From: Eopsaltria australis
Lineage: Eukaryota > Chordata > Aves > Passeriformes > Petroicidae
Assembly: GCA_034509425.1 (NCBI GenBank)
Contig: JAVTVJ010000033.1
Coordinates: 2,108,001 to 2,172,000, forward strand
Direction: 5' to 3'
DNA length: 64,000 bases
Shown here: positions 12,131 to 24,650 of the stretch, one piece after another
How positions within the stretch are numbered: position 1 is the first letter of the stretch
Layout of the letters: every line of letters begins with the position of its first letter
Made by a program: the position numbers and the translations under genes
Notes under the pieces: model-generated
Database searches by the model: none
Seen by the model: the letters and a program-made list of their open reading frames with translations, nothing else
Told to the model about the DNA's origin: nothing

Positions 12131-15100
12131 TTGAAAAAAACCCCAAATATATTATTTAGACAGGTATTATCTTTGTCCAGGTACCTCATATTCAAGCAAA
12201 AGCAGATAAGTGTTGCAAGATTTCACTGTACAGAAGATGTGCTGACTCTTTTTGCAGCAATCCCTGTCCACTTGGGCTCTCAGTGATGTTGTTCTCTGTT
12301 ATAAGTACTACCATCTTAACAGCAGGGAAGCCAGAATTCCAGGTCTAGTCTGTCACTATCGGGATCTCCTCTAGTACCATTTCTATGGATGGAGTTCATC
12401 CACCTGTATATTTAACTGCTTGCAAAAAGATCCTTTATGACTCAGCCAACACCTCTACAATTACACATCCAAACAAATAAAATATGTGTGGTCAGTTAAG
12501 TATTTTGGTACCTGGCTAGACATCCAGCTTTGCAGATACAGTGGTTTCTCCAGTAACACACATAGTGCACATCCTGTGTGCCTTAGAGCCCCTGTGTAAA
12601 GCTGATATTGCCTTTGGCAACTACAGAATGCCTCTCACTCCCAGCTTCCAGGAAAATGGAAGATGCTAATACTCTCATGCTGTTCTTCACCTTGTACTTG
12701 CTGTTTCGCTCAGTATGTCAGTACTTGAAAAGTGCCAGGCATGTGTTGGTTGCTGCATGTCACTCTTGCTGTCTCGGAGCCTTGAGACACATGCATTAGA
12801 TATGTGACATATGCTAAGAGTGAGCTGTTGATGTTTGAACAGGATTTCCATTGCTTAACACCAGCTTTGTGAGTGATAGCCCTCCAGCTTCTCCTACCTA
12901 ATTCTCTGTGTGTCCCCTGACTAGTTACCTCTGTGCTCTTATGAGCCTGCACAGTATGTGGAATTTGCAGTATAACTATTCAGTGAGTTTAATCAATTGT
13001 TATCAATCCTTTTTCAACCTCTACTTTGGGAGGATGACCTGGGAGATGCAAAATGCTTCCATCCCCTGACCTCCTGTGCCTTCTTTCATTTACTTATTTT
13101 CTCTTGCCATTTAAGTATTAATATTTTTTAAATTTTTAACTCTTATTTCCCCTCTTCTCTGTATTTATAACATATTTTATTATATTTCTTGATGCTTTCC
13201 TCTTTGATTCTTTAATCTATCTTTCAGTTTTTCCTTTCTCCAACTCATTTATTCAGTCCCTCATTCTACGGCATTTGGGAAGCTGATATTTCCAGAACCA
13301 AGTTAATTACTTGGGTCAGAAGGAGTGTCATTATATAATCAGGGTGTGATGGGTTAGAACAATCTGGCATAAAAGGCTACAGTGCAGTTTTTTTCTTGAT
13401 GGGTCAAAATCCTGGATATCATCTATTCAGTAGTTCTAAACTAAGCTTTATTTGGACTGGATGGTTCAATGGCACTCGCATCAGCAAACAATTCAACTCT
13501 CGATAATTTTTTAGTGAGTGAGAGTTGTGCTGTGTGCTGGGATTTTTCTGTGCTGAAGAAACAGAGAAATCTAAATAACTAAGTAATGGCTGTATCACGA
13601 CGAAAATAATAATCTAAAATCATTGCACATACCAATTCTGATGCAAGCATAATCTTAATCAAGCCTCTGTTAATATCATAGAACACCTTGCTAGCATTAG
13701 CAGTGACAACACAGTCATTGAACCTATCATTGAACCTAAAGTGTTGTAACTGGGCTTTTTATTTCATCAAATAGAACTTCTAAACAAATTAGACATAGGG
13801 TAGGAAGGACATAGGTGCTGTCTGCTACATTTTATCCAGGAGGAGCAAAAATGCCTCACTCACATGTAGAAATAATATTGTAGGCGTGAAGATTCAAGGG
13901 CTATAAATGAGGCACATTTGATAAAACAGATTGGGGCGGGGGGGGAGAATACAAGCTTGTTGAACATTTTAGAGTGACTTTGAACAATTTGCATAGAGAC
14001 TGGGCATGACCCAGGTTTGCCTTCCTTCAGTCACTTCAAGAATATGTTCCTTTATGGTCTCAGAATATTTTGTGTGAAGATGAATAGAGGAAGCAAAGAA
14101 GGTAATTTTTTGCAGATCCACTTTTGCATGTAATGTCATTGTAATGGTCTGATAACCAGGGTTATGCATGATCTAATTTCTGAGGATGATGTCATATTTC
14201 ATAAGCATCCAGCAGAGATGATACAATCATCTCACAGAGGGAACTATATGATGTAATTGCCAGCAACACCACATGGATCAGTGGCCCAGCAGGTTACATT
14301 CAATTCATATTTCATATGATACTAATATGACTTTTTTAGCTGTTTTTTCATCTGAAGATTCCACAGTGAAAAACTTTTATTTTCTGTTCAGATTTTTTAT
14401 TTAAAATCTGACTTTCTTGTTTGCTTTTAAAACAGCATTATTCAAAATATGATAAGATTTTTTTACTTTAGGGGTTTCTACTTGCTTTGTCCACTTTATA
14501 ACCTGATACTAATTGAATTTTCATGGTGAGGGATTGGTAGCAGGGGACTGCAGGGGGGTTGCATGGGTGGTTTGTCTGAGGAGCTGCCAGAAGCTTCTCC
14601 CATGTCTGCCAGAGTCAATGCCAGCTGACTCACACGTGTCTACTAATGCCCGGTCATTCTTGCTCAGATTTTTGTTGAGACTAGATGCTCTTTGAGGTCT
14701 TTAACAGTCCTGCCTAAATAAAGATTGGATTAAGTAAGAGTCAGTCCGCCGAAACTAAGAATAATGGAACTAAAATTCCTTCCATGCACAAACAAAACAG
14801 AGATTGAATTCAGAATTCAGACAAAATTGCAAGGCAAATTTTACTTTCTGGGCTTTCTCTCCAGTCTTGCCTCATGAAGGACTGTTGAGGAAATTAATTT
14901 CTGTCCTTTCAACTTCTCTCTTTTTTCCAGCACTCTTCCTTGTGTTCAGTTGCACTGATCTCTGATCTTTATGCCTTCTTTTCCTTCTTTGGGTATTTTC
15001 CCCCTTATTCCCCATCTCATTTACTTTCATGCTTCCATGCTCTGTTTCTGAGATTATGCAAACAAAAATGTAAATCATTCAGGTTCTTTCTCAGAGATGA

Positions 15101-18100
15101 TTGCTACTGTGGTCCTTTGCATATTTTCCTTCAGATTCCAAAGAACAGAAGCCCAAAACCAAAAATTTTATCTCACATTTAGCATGTGATCATAAAAGAA
15201 GGTACTTGTGCCGTGTAGAGTTTAGAAGTAAATGGATACCAGTTTTGACTTCTAATTACATTTACAAAAAGGTCAGCAGCATGTCCCAGTGGCAAATTTC
15301 GGTGTCGTCCAGTCCCAGAATAAGAGGCTTTGCTAGTGTGGAGTCTTTCCAAATTGCTTAGTCACAGATGTCCACCAAGGTTCTCTTCCCATAGTTACCA
15401 AAGGAAAAGTGGAGTTCTCCCCTGTTTGACCGTACGTGCATTACGAGATCGCTCTCAGCTTCTATAGCTCCTACTAAGGCTTCAACAGCAATGGCTAATG
15501 ACAACAACACCCCTTTGCTCATCAAAAGACTTTACCAGAAATGAGAGTAACACTGCTCTCTTGCCCCCTTGCTCTCCCACCCATACACAGCCTCAGTGGT
15601 TCCAGTGGGGAACTGCTCTGTGCAGCTTTCTATGAAGTCACCTTAGGTAACACATACACTCTCTGAGCCCTGAGATTACTGTCCAGCACACACTGCCCAT
15701 GCATTTTGGGTAGGAGAATTGAGTGTTTGTTTGGCAGGAATTCATACTAAGAAGAATAAAAGTCAGCACAAGTTTTGATGAAGTAGACATTGCTTTGTCA
15801 GTCAAGTCCAAATATAAAATGTCATAGGAAGAGCTGTGAACACAACAGACATAAAAATACAGATGTAATTTTTTTTTCTTCTTCTCACTTACAGGAAGAG
15901 AAGATTGGTTTTCTGTCTTTATTTGGATACACTGGAAAGATACAAGCATTACTCTGATCTGACTGGATAACTATTTAAAAGATACAGATTTTGTTGTTCA
16001 ATACTGAATCAGTATTAAGGAATTTCCAAAGATGCAGCAATAAAAATTAAATTTAAAAGTAAAAATATACAAAAAAGTGGGAAAGTAGTCGGAGTTTGTT
16101 ACAGTACTGTCATCAGAAGTGTAAGGTGTGAAGAAACTCAATTTACAAGATGTTATCACTCCAAATGATTTTGAAAACACAGTTATTAATCCAGCTTTCC
16201 TAGTGTCCACAGTATTGCCCTGGTATTCAAAATGAATTTACTGTTTGGTAACCCTGCTCAGTTATAGTCCGATATGAACTAGATTTGACATCCATATTTC
16301 AAAATTGCCATCTTGTTGATGTTTTCTGGCCATGGTACTAATTAAAAGATTGAAGTATTCTTGTTTTATTCAATATCTTGCAAAAGTGATTTAAAGAGAG
16401 ACACTTAGCATAGAAAACTCATAAACTTGCACCTAAATAAGCAGAGAACAGCAGATGTTTTAGATTGCATCAGTAAATGGTACGGTATTATAGACCCACC
16501 AATACAATTGAAGCTAATTGTAAAGCACTCTTGTCAAAAATGGTGGTTTTTTTCTTAAACTTAATTTCTGATTTATTTCACTTTCAATAGAGTAATTGTG
16601 CAAACCTAGTATATTTTGCCAGCTAATGGAAAGCTGGATTCATCTGTTCAAGATTTAGCTGGCTTAATTATATTAAAATGGACAAGGTTGATGAAAAAGT
16701 ATTTCAGATATTTTGAGAAGATTTAGTTTTTACTTTTTCATGGTATTGTGTCAAGTTACTTGGCTTGTTATAAACCACACAATGTACAAGATCTTTCAAA
16801 GTGTGAATTTCTTGAAATTCTAATCTCATGCATTTGTACAGTCACATAACGCTGTTGACTTTGTAAGCTTAAGTGTGGAATTAGAAGCAAATAGGATTTT
16901 TAGGTTTTTTTGCTATAGAAAATAGCATGAAGTTTTTGCCATTTAATTTCTGAAACGTGTTGTTTAAGCTTTCACATAAGATCTTTGGGCAGAAGCAGTG
17001 CAGTGTTCATTGTGCACAGTACCTGGGAGTGGAGCATTTTTCAACACAAGAGTGCTGCCACAATATCAATGGTAGCTGTTCTGTGAAGTAAAATGGTTGC
17101 TTTTTAAATAGGTCACTTTATCCTACTCTGCTTTTCTGGTGACTCAAATAACATTTTATGGGCCATTTTTTGTTCATAATGCAATACAATATAGAATGTG
17201 ATTGTGTAATAAAAGGGCTCATATGAAAGACAAAAGAAAGGGAAAAAAAAGGCTGATACAACTGTTATAATGAAAGCAAACTGTCATTAGGTAATTGAAA
17301 ATATTAAAGAGCTATTATGTTTCTGAAGTATCAATATTTTCCTCTATCCATAAGACAGAGCATATACCTATGCTACATCTACAGAAGGTGAGTTTTCCGT
17401 CCCCGTTGCTCATGTTTAAAAGAAACACAAATTAAGTTAGTCTGGGCCTTCATCAGTCTGCTGCTTGGCCCCTTAAATTAGCACACTTGTATTTTATAGG
17501 CACTCTGTTATTTACATCTGCTCAGACAGCTCTCCCACTATTACAGTCTAATATTTCACAACCTGTATAACAACATATTTATTCTTTTTTCTGTTAAATA
17601 CTAGTTCAGAACACTTCTTTTTCTGCCCTATTTTCTTGGAAGGAAATAGTATTATGCAAGTGCCTGCATCCATACAGCTGTGACAGAAATCGAGAACATT
17701 GGTCTGACTACAACATACTCCCTGAGAAATGAACTGAAAATATTCTCTTTGTGAGAATGCTGGTCTGACTTTTTACTGTTGCTTGTAATAACACTGGCTC
17801 TGACCAAGAAAGGTTTTATCTCATACCCCCATCATCAATCTGAAATCATCTCATTAGCCTAATGAGGGCAAAAGTAGGCAAGATTTAACAGACCTGTTAT
17901 GATCAGCAGACATTAGAATTGTTCTTTCCTGGATGGTGGCGGACAAATGCAGACTGTATAGTGACAGGTCATCTCTGAATTTCAACATGAAGGAAAAGAG
18001 GTTCAGTTCAGATTTTCACCTGACTTTTTAACACTGCAGCTCTCTGTGTTCCCTTCTGAAATCTTTCTTAATGCATTCTGATATTATTTAGATTAAAAAT

Positions 18101-18310
18101 GTCATTCACATTTGGATACAGCTAAGCCTCTAGTGTCCCCTTCTGTCAGTGTTCTGTTTTCACAAGCATGGCTGTATTGACTAGGTGGGATATAAGTGAG
18201 TAGGATTATTGGCAAAATGACCTTCTACAGTTACTGGAAATGTCTCACTCTGAAGTACTGAGAGATACAGTATGAAAGTTTCTGATTAGTTGAACCCTAC
18301 AATATATAGA
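12131..18310. other. Mostly unrecognised AT-rich DNA
   Basis: Apart from the possible LTR fragment at 14515 and a CpG cluster with a 54-codon - strand ORF at 15358-15522, I see nothing I can name. The 15.6-16.2 kb ORFs on the - strand lie in T-rich, low-information sequence and are not called. Confidence 0.5.
14515..14725. mobile_element. Possible LTR-derived fragment
   Basis: A GC-richer patch (caggggactgcaggggggtt, agaagcttctcccatgtctg, agagtcaatgccagctgact) inside AT-rich DNA, ending near an aataaag. The wording resembles segments of avian endogenous retroviral LTRs, but I cannot assign a family and see no target-site duplication. Confidence 0.27.
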
Positions 18311-18390
18311 TAGTCATTTTTCTCTGTGTTGGACTATACCAGATATTTTCATAGTAATTTTTCTCTCTCTTGGACTATACCAGATATTTT
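18311..18390. repeat. 41 bp tandem duplication
   Basis: Two adjacent copies (18311-18349 and 18352-18390, period 41) share the core ttggactataccagatattt and differ at only a few positions. It is a simple local duplication with no third copy in view. Confidence 0.85.
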
Positions 18391-18533
18391 AATCCAGGGA
18401 AGAGCTATTTTGTCCCACACATGATTTCAGGGCTGGCAAAAATATAGAGAATGACAGATGTCAAGTGAGGTGCAATAATCCTGAGACAGTGTTTGCTTGG
18501 AAACCTTCCAGACCTTCTCTTACTTTTTTGCAG

Positions 18534-18590
18534 CCTGAGATCATCAGACTTGAAGCCAGAGCTAAACAGAGCTCCCGTCTCGCACAGCCA
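18534..18590 (+). CDS. Candidate small exon, 19 codons
   Basis: Strong acceptor (tcttacttttttgcag) and perfect donor (gtgagt) around 57 bp. In phase 0 it reads PEIIRLEARAKQSSRLAQP. Another frame (LRSSDLKPELNRAPVSHS) is open too. It contains two CpGs. It lies opposite a 120-codon - strand ORF (18405-18767), which I take to be a shadow of this unusually GC-rich patch. Product unknown. Confidence 0.28.
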
Positions 18591-18737
18591 GTGAGTACAA
18601 GTTGTTCTTCTCTTCTGCCACGACAGTGACTGAGAGCCAGACTGCCCTTTAGACTCCTGCATCTGGGGAACGTGGCACGAAACTGTGATGCCTCCCTGAC
18701 ATGGCCCCTGAGGTAGGAGAGGAGTGACTACCCCTGA

Positions 18738-18794
18738 CCTTCTCCACCTCCCTGCAAGGAAACGCACTGGTGAGGGAAAGGGAGGTGGAGAAGG
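18738..18794. repeat. Perfect 16 bp inverted repeat
   Basis: Arms CCTTCTCCACCTCCCT (18738-18753) and AGGGAGGTGGAGAAGG (18779-18794) are exact reverse complements around a 25-base spacer. As RNA this would form a stable hairpin on either strand; as DNA it puts a polypyrimidine and a polypurine arm close together. Confidence 0.9.
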
Positions 18795-19827
18795 AACTGG
18801 ATAGGAAAACTTGCTTCAAGTATTCTATATTTGACAGATTTTGCTGGAAGTCTGAGTGAGGAAGGAGATTAAGGGTAGGCTCTGGTCACAGGGCATGTTA
18901 TTTGTTACAGAGTTGTACATTCACTCACAATCTGCCAGTGTCATATTTTCTCCCTTACCCATCCCTGTTAAAACTAGTTAAAACTGTGTTAAAATTAGTG
19001 AATCAAAGATACAGATCAAAACTCATTAAGTGGTGATTCCAGTCTCAGTTTACACATAAAGATATATGTTCACAGGCCTCTTCACAGTATATTTCTATAC
19101 AAGGTGTTTGCCATGATCTTTCCTTGGAATGGGGACAGATCCTGAGCAGACCTCCTTGAAGCCAGAGAGATGAGAATTTATCATTTCCTAATAACAAAGT
19201 TGATTTCTCTGCTTTTCTTCAAGAAGATACTTTCTGAAGTATTTCAGGATCCAGCACAGATTAAATTAATCTAAAAATGATAGAATGTAATAAAGGATTA
19301 CATTATCTCAGTGATGCAACTTCACAGCCGTCACTTCTTTTCAGACTCTTTAGGATTTTTCAGAAACCACAAAATGTCTGCATTTTAAAATAGTTCTCTG
19401 AAAGCAGTAAAAAAACATCAGTGACCTTAAAGCTTCATATAAATCTTTTTTCTACTGTCTGATCATGGCAGAATGATGACAACCAGCTTCATTTTTGCCC
19501 CAGTGATTAAATATTATTCCAGCCTTTCTGACCTCAACTTAATGATAAAGGATTGCACCCAGGAAGAGAGCTTTTGTGGGAGCCAATCAGAGACACTTTG
19601 CTTGCTTTAAGGATATGTAAGTGCTCAGTTCACAGAAACATGCTAACCAGTTGAGGTTTTTCCCAGCAGCATCTTGTTGCAGAGGAGTTTTGCACACAGT
19701 GTAGAACTCACGTGGCACTTACACCTGCTAGTGTGCCTATTCTGGCCAGACTGGACCACAACTGCAAGATCCCCATGAAGATATTTTCTATGAATGCTCA
19801 CTGAGGAATGTAGGTAGGGAAAATTTT

Positions 19828-20300
19828 CATAGGAACATAGAAAGGTTTGGGTTGGAAGAAATGCTGAAGATCATCTCGCTCCAACTCCCATACCACATGC
19901 AGGGACACCTTCTACTAGATCACATTGCTAAAAGCCCCATCCAGCTTGACCTTGAACACTTCTAGGGATGGGATATTTACATCTTCTCTAGGCAAAATGT
20001 TCCAGTGTTTCACCACCCTCACAGTAAAGAATTTTTTCCTAATTTCTAATCTAAATCTACCATCTTTATGTTTGAAGCCTCTCTTCTTGTTGACATACTC
20101 TTGTGAAAAGTCACTCTCCAGTTCTCTTGTAGCCCCCTTCAGGTACTGGAAGGTGCTCCAAGGTCTCCTTGAAGCCTTTCTTCTTCATGATGAAAAACCC
20201 AAACTCTTTCAACCTGTCTTCTTAGGAGAAGTGTCCCAATCATCTGGTCACTGTTGTGACTCTCTTCTGGACCTTTTCCAACAGGTCCATGTTTATCCAT
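19828..20300 (-). mobile_element. CR1 LINE 3' end, inverted
   Basis: Reverse complement of a CR1 3' end: it starts with a degraded terminal repeat (aggaacatagaaaggtttgg) and continues through the avian CR1 3' region with the usual pyrimidine-rich text. It runs directly into an endonuclease-coding CR1 part at about 20340, so the reverse-transcriptase middle is missing or the two pieces came from separate insertions. Confidence 0.85.
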
Positions 20301-20329
20301 ACAGGCCTACTGATAGTTTGGTATGAATT

Positions 20330-20890
20330 CCTCAGGATGTGTTGCTCCTGAGCTTGACACAGGTGTTCCTTGATATTAACCAGCTTTCTTGGATCCCCAC
20401 TATAATGCTACCCTGCCCCTGCTTTTGATGGCTCCTCATCCATCCCCAGGTGGAACTCCATGCACTACAGCAGGCCACTGACATATAGCATGTCACTCCC
20501 TCCTCGTTTCCCCTGCCTGTCCTTCCTAAAGAGCCTCTGTCCTTCCATCCCAACACTCTAGTTATAAGAGCTATCCCACCACATCTCCATGATGCCAATA
20601 GGATCACAGCCCTGCAGCCATATGCACATCTCTAACTCCTTTTGTTTATTCCCCCTGCTATATGTGTTTGCATGGGGGCAATTAACTGGCTGACAATGAA
20701 GCTGATTTGCTGCCTGAAGTGGCTGGAATTCCTTTATGCTGCACTTCAGGTGCTCTCCTGACTTGCAACCCCTCTCCATCCTCTGGGTATTTCTCACTGA
20801 CCCTGGCAACAAACTGGTAGGAGTGGGGTGGGTTGAAGTTCCCTTCCCTCAGCAACTTTAAAGCTCTGTAGTTTGACAGCATCAGCCTCC
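20330..20890 (-). mobile_element. CR1 LINE endonuclease-coding fragment, inverted
   Basis: The - strand encodes a recognisable APE-type endonuclease N-terminus of CR1 ORF2: GNKQKELEMCIWLQGCDPIG followed by IMEMWWDSSYN, which is the family's 'GNKQEELE...D.V.ITE.WWD.SH' region with Met in place of the catalytic-region Thr-Glu context. A frame change follows, with traces of GQRLFRKDRQGKRGG. Stops and frameshifts make it non-functional. It is unusual among avian CR1 copies, which are mostly short 3' pieces, to keep the 5' part of ORF2. Confidence 0.72.
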
Positions 20891-23261
20891 TCTATTGTTC
20901 CTTCATGGATATATATTTCTCTCACACCTGGAAATTTGGAGTTCAAAAATAAAGTAATAGTAGGAGAAACTGATGTTAATCTCCATAGGCCCCATTAGCT
21001 GAACAACTTGCTTATTCTCTAATGTGTGATAGCAGGGTGCAAGAGAGGTTGTTATAGTGTTAGCCTGGCTTCCTGTGTGTCTTTTTGTTTTAGCAGCTCT
21101 GCAGAAATGCCAGCATAACACAAAAGTAATTGTTGTGCTGTGATAATCAGGATTGCTGCCTTTCGTCAGCTCATTAGGAAGGCAAATATATCTCATTTAG
21201 AAAGGAACTTTTTGACTGATGATTAAAGTACAGGATTGAAAGTCAGCTACCAAAAACCATGTTTCTATCTCTGTAGTGTTTGGGGTTTTTTATATGTCTT
21301 CTTCTTTTTTTTTTTTAATTTTTGTGAAAACTTTGATTAATCATGTTGTGCCTCAGTTTCCTTTCAGGTACAAGCAAGTTAATATACTGGAACCTTTTGA
21401 TTGAGAAATTTAATGTTTGTCAGGTACTTTGACATGCTTAGATAAAAGAGTCTCTTGAAGTGCAAATTACAAAGGTAAGCATGGCTGAGGTGAAAGTGCC
21501 CTATCCCTATTTTGGTGTCAGCATCAGTCAGTCTTTTAACTTTTTTTGTGAAAGCCTGTTTGGCAGCGCTGCCTAATGTTCTGTTTCATTTCTTTTATGG
21601 GGAGACAGCCTTGTTTTGCTAGGAAGCCATTGATTTGTTTTCTTTTCCCTAGAGAAAAGTTATTTTTATGGAGTGTTAAAGAACCTCCATAAGTGGGATA
21701 TATAATACCTATTGTATATCAGAGGTCTGGAAAAAGATATTTATTGATATTTATTGTGCTAAATTTTCAGCATGGAGGTAAAATGACAGATTATTAGGGT
21801 CAATTATTAATGTTTAGGCCTGGGTACTTAAAGCTTGAAGTATGCTGAGTCCATTCCTAGCCATATTCAGACAAAAGTCACAGTTTGGAAACATGACCTC
21901 AAGATGTACAGTTGAGATGTCTTTGTCCCTCTTAAAGCCATCTGCTTTCTCAAGTCATCAGATATCACCTTTGTTGGGTGGGATCTTCTTTCTCCATTCA
22001 TGAGTTGAGGTCTAAGTAGGAAGTTGTTCAGTGATTCCCTCTCTTTGACTTTGCCATCCTAGTTTAGCCTGCAGGAATAACAGAAGTGAGTCTGTTGGAG
22101 ATTTCACCTTGTCTTCTGCCTTCCTGCTATCTTCTGTTTCTGGGTACACTCCCTTGGTGTTACCTCAACACAAATGAAAACTAATACACCTACAGGAATT
22201 CTTGGAAAAATCAAAAAGGCAGATATTTTAAGGGGAAGGTCTTCATTAGGCTCTGTGAATGAACTCTTCATTTTTTAGTGTTTGCACAGCGTTAGAGGGA
22301 AAATTAGACCTTATCAACCAAAAGGGATTTCATGTCAGGGCAGAGGATATGTAAATTAGCCTTAGTCTGTTTTATCACAGGCTTTTTCATCATATCTGCA
22401 TGATGTTGAGAGAGGCTGGCAACTGGGGGAAGCTATTAATCTTGCATTGTTTTCACTCTACCGTGTCTATTTTTGAAAAACTACCTTTGATTTAAGTGCA
22501 GTACTTTGAAGAAATAATTATAATTTATTAACCAAAACCTTTTCTAACCATCCACAGTGATAGAAGTGTGCATGTTTGCTTGTACCCATATGGCCTTCTA
22601 GCTATAACTCCTGCAGGAAGGAGTTTGACTTTGTGGACTTGGGTGCCTTCTAACTGACGAGGTCAACACCTTGTATGAATAAGTTAGGAGATCACTCACC
22701 AAGTCCACAGGTCACATTGACTTATCACTGTCCTATTTGAAAGGTCAGAAGCAATATTTACAGTATTAACTTTAAATTGTTCATTGACTATAACTGCCTA
22801 TAATAAGTACTCTCAGCAATACCTCAAGGAATGCAACTAGTGATTTCCTATTAATTATTATAAAACCTTGCACTCTCCTACATTTGTACCTCTAGAATTT
22901 GTCATAGGGGTGTAATACATCTCCATTTTCTAAATTTGTAGGGGAAAGGACAGAAATATGTGCATGCACATAAACACTTGCACATATTTTGATCCTAAAT
23001 GGGCTGAAACCTAAGGAATCAAGGCAGAAAATTAAACAGAAAGCATTAAAATTAAACAAACAAAAAAAATCAACCCTTGCAGCACTAGGAAGATGTGTTC
23101 TAAAGCAACAATAAGGTAATTTTGATGCCATGATGCCTTAAATGTTTCTTGCAATCTCTGCTGAAAACCTTTAAATTGGTGTGAAGATAGGAAGTACTTC
23201 TACCTTCCTCTGTTCTTCCTTGCCTTGAGAGAAAACAATACCACAGTAAAGAAAATTTCCT
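20891..23261. other. No feature recognised
   Basis: AT-rich DNA between two CR1 insertions. A gtaagc donor-like site at 21475 and a gtgagt at 22087 have no convincing exon before them. Confidence 0.5.
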
Positions 23262-23705
23262 AGAATTCTAGGATCATAGAATCCTAAAATATCCTAAGTT
23301 GGAAGGGACTGACAAGGATCTTTGAAATCCATATGCTGGCCCTCCGCAGTGCTACGCCAACAACCACACGTGCCTGAGAGCATTGCCCAGGTGCTTCCTG
23401 ACCTCTGGCAGGTTGGTGCTGTGACTACTTCCCTGGAGAGCCATTCCAGCGCCCTACCAACTACCTTCTGGGTGAAGGACCTTTTCCTGATATCCAACCT
23501 AAGCCACCCCCAGCTCAGCTTCAGGCCATTTTCTCAAGTCCTGTCATTGGTCACAAGAGTGAAGAGATCGGTTCCTGCTGCTCCTCACAAGGAAGTTGAA
23601 ACTGCAATGAGGTCTCCCCTCAGTCTCCTCTTGTCCAGGCTGAACTGACCAAGTGATCTCAGTCACTTCTTGGATGGCTTCCCCTCATGCTGTCACCATG
23701 GGTGG
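23262..23705 (-). mobile_element. CR1 LINE 3' fragment, inverted
   Basis: It begins with the inverted terminal motif (ggatcatagaatcctaaaat, then ttggaagggac) and continues for about 440 bp of CR1 3' sequence, including the region coding for the end of ORF2 (ctcctcttgtccaggctgaa). The 108-codon + strand ORF over it is an antisense artefact. Confidence 0.9.
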
Positions 23706-24451
23706 CCCAGATTAGAAAGGTGTGGAGGCAGCAATCTTACTGCCTTGCTGTGATCGACTTGGAATGACTTTTCCAGGCCGTTTCCCTGAAGCTGTAAGCT
23801 TTCTTGCTCTTTAAACCCTATCCCTAACCCAATTTACCAGGTATTGTTCAGAGGTAATAAGAGTCTGTCATTACTTCATTTTGCTTTTGCAAACTCTGGC
23901 AGGAAAAGTCAGCACCATTATGAAATCCATTATAATCACAAGTGCCAGTATGTTGGAGTAGCTGCGGGAATTGTTCAATCCTCTAGGGAGTGTTTATTTC
24001 AGTTGTTTCATTTGTTCTAGCTATTGAGATTGTCCCTTGTCTGGATTCTTTCTCTATTTTCCACACATTGAAGCAAATGCATACCTAAGAGTCCCAAGAG
24101 CTGACAGCTCTCTTGAGCTTAAGAGAGGAACAATATTTTTCTCCCCCACCCCACACTCTGAATAACTTAAATGCAATGATATGCTCTCTTGGGCTTTCAT
24201 GTTTCCTAACTATATATAAATAAAACAGACGCAACTTTTTTTAGAGCAGGGCTCCTGTCATTTTCCATTTGTCTGTAAATCACATCAGTATTTATCTTTG
24301 GTATTATCAAAAAAGAAAAAAAACCTGTCTTATATCTGATAAAGTATAGCAAATAAAAATTATTTATAAAAAAATTAATAAATTTCAGTCTAGCTTTAGA
24401 AGTACCTCCATCTGCCTCAGGATTACTAAAAGGTGTTTCTTCTTTTCATGT

Positions 24452-24650
24452 ATTGTGGTTTAACCCCAGCCAGCAACCAAGCCCTATGGAGCCACTCACT
24501 CACTCCCCCACCAGCAGGATCAGGGAGAGAATCAGAAGGGTAAAAGACAGAAAACTCTTGGGTTCAGATAAAGACAGTTTAATAGGGAAGGCAAAAGCTG
24601 CACATACAAGCAGAGCAAAACAAAGAACTAATTCACTGCTTGCCATGGTT
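24452..24650. mobile_element. Avian ERVL-like LTR fragment
   Basis: The text tggtttaaccccagccagca, ctcactcactcccccaccag and aaagacagtttaatagggaa is characteristic of an LTR family common in bird genomes (ERVL class, from recall). I see no second LTR or internal region nearby, so it looks like a solo or truncated LTR. The 113-codon ORF across it (24453-24794) has no retroviral protein features and is treated as an artefact. Confidence 0.65.

Noticed and set aside
18405..18767. 120-codon ORF on the - strand
   Set aside because: It has no domain-like text and lies opposite a better-supported + strand splice unit in a GC-richer patch where long chance ORFs are expected.
19925..20326. 133-codon + strand ORF, one of the longest in the window
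   Set aside because: It is antisense to a CR1 3' end; CR1 copies commonly give such ORFs.
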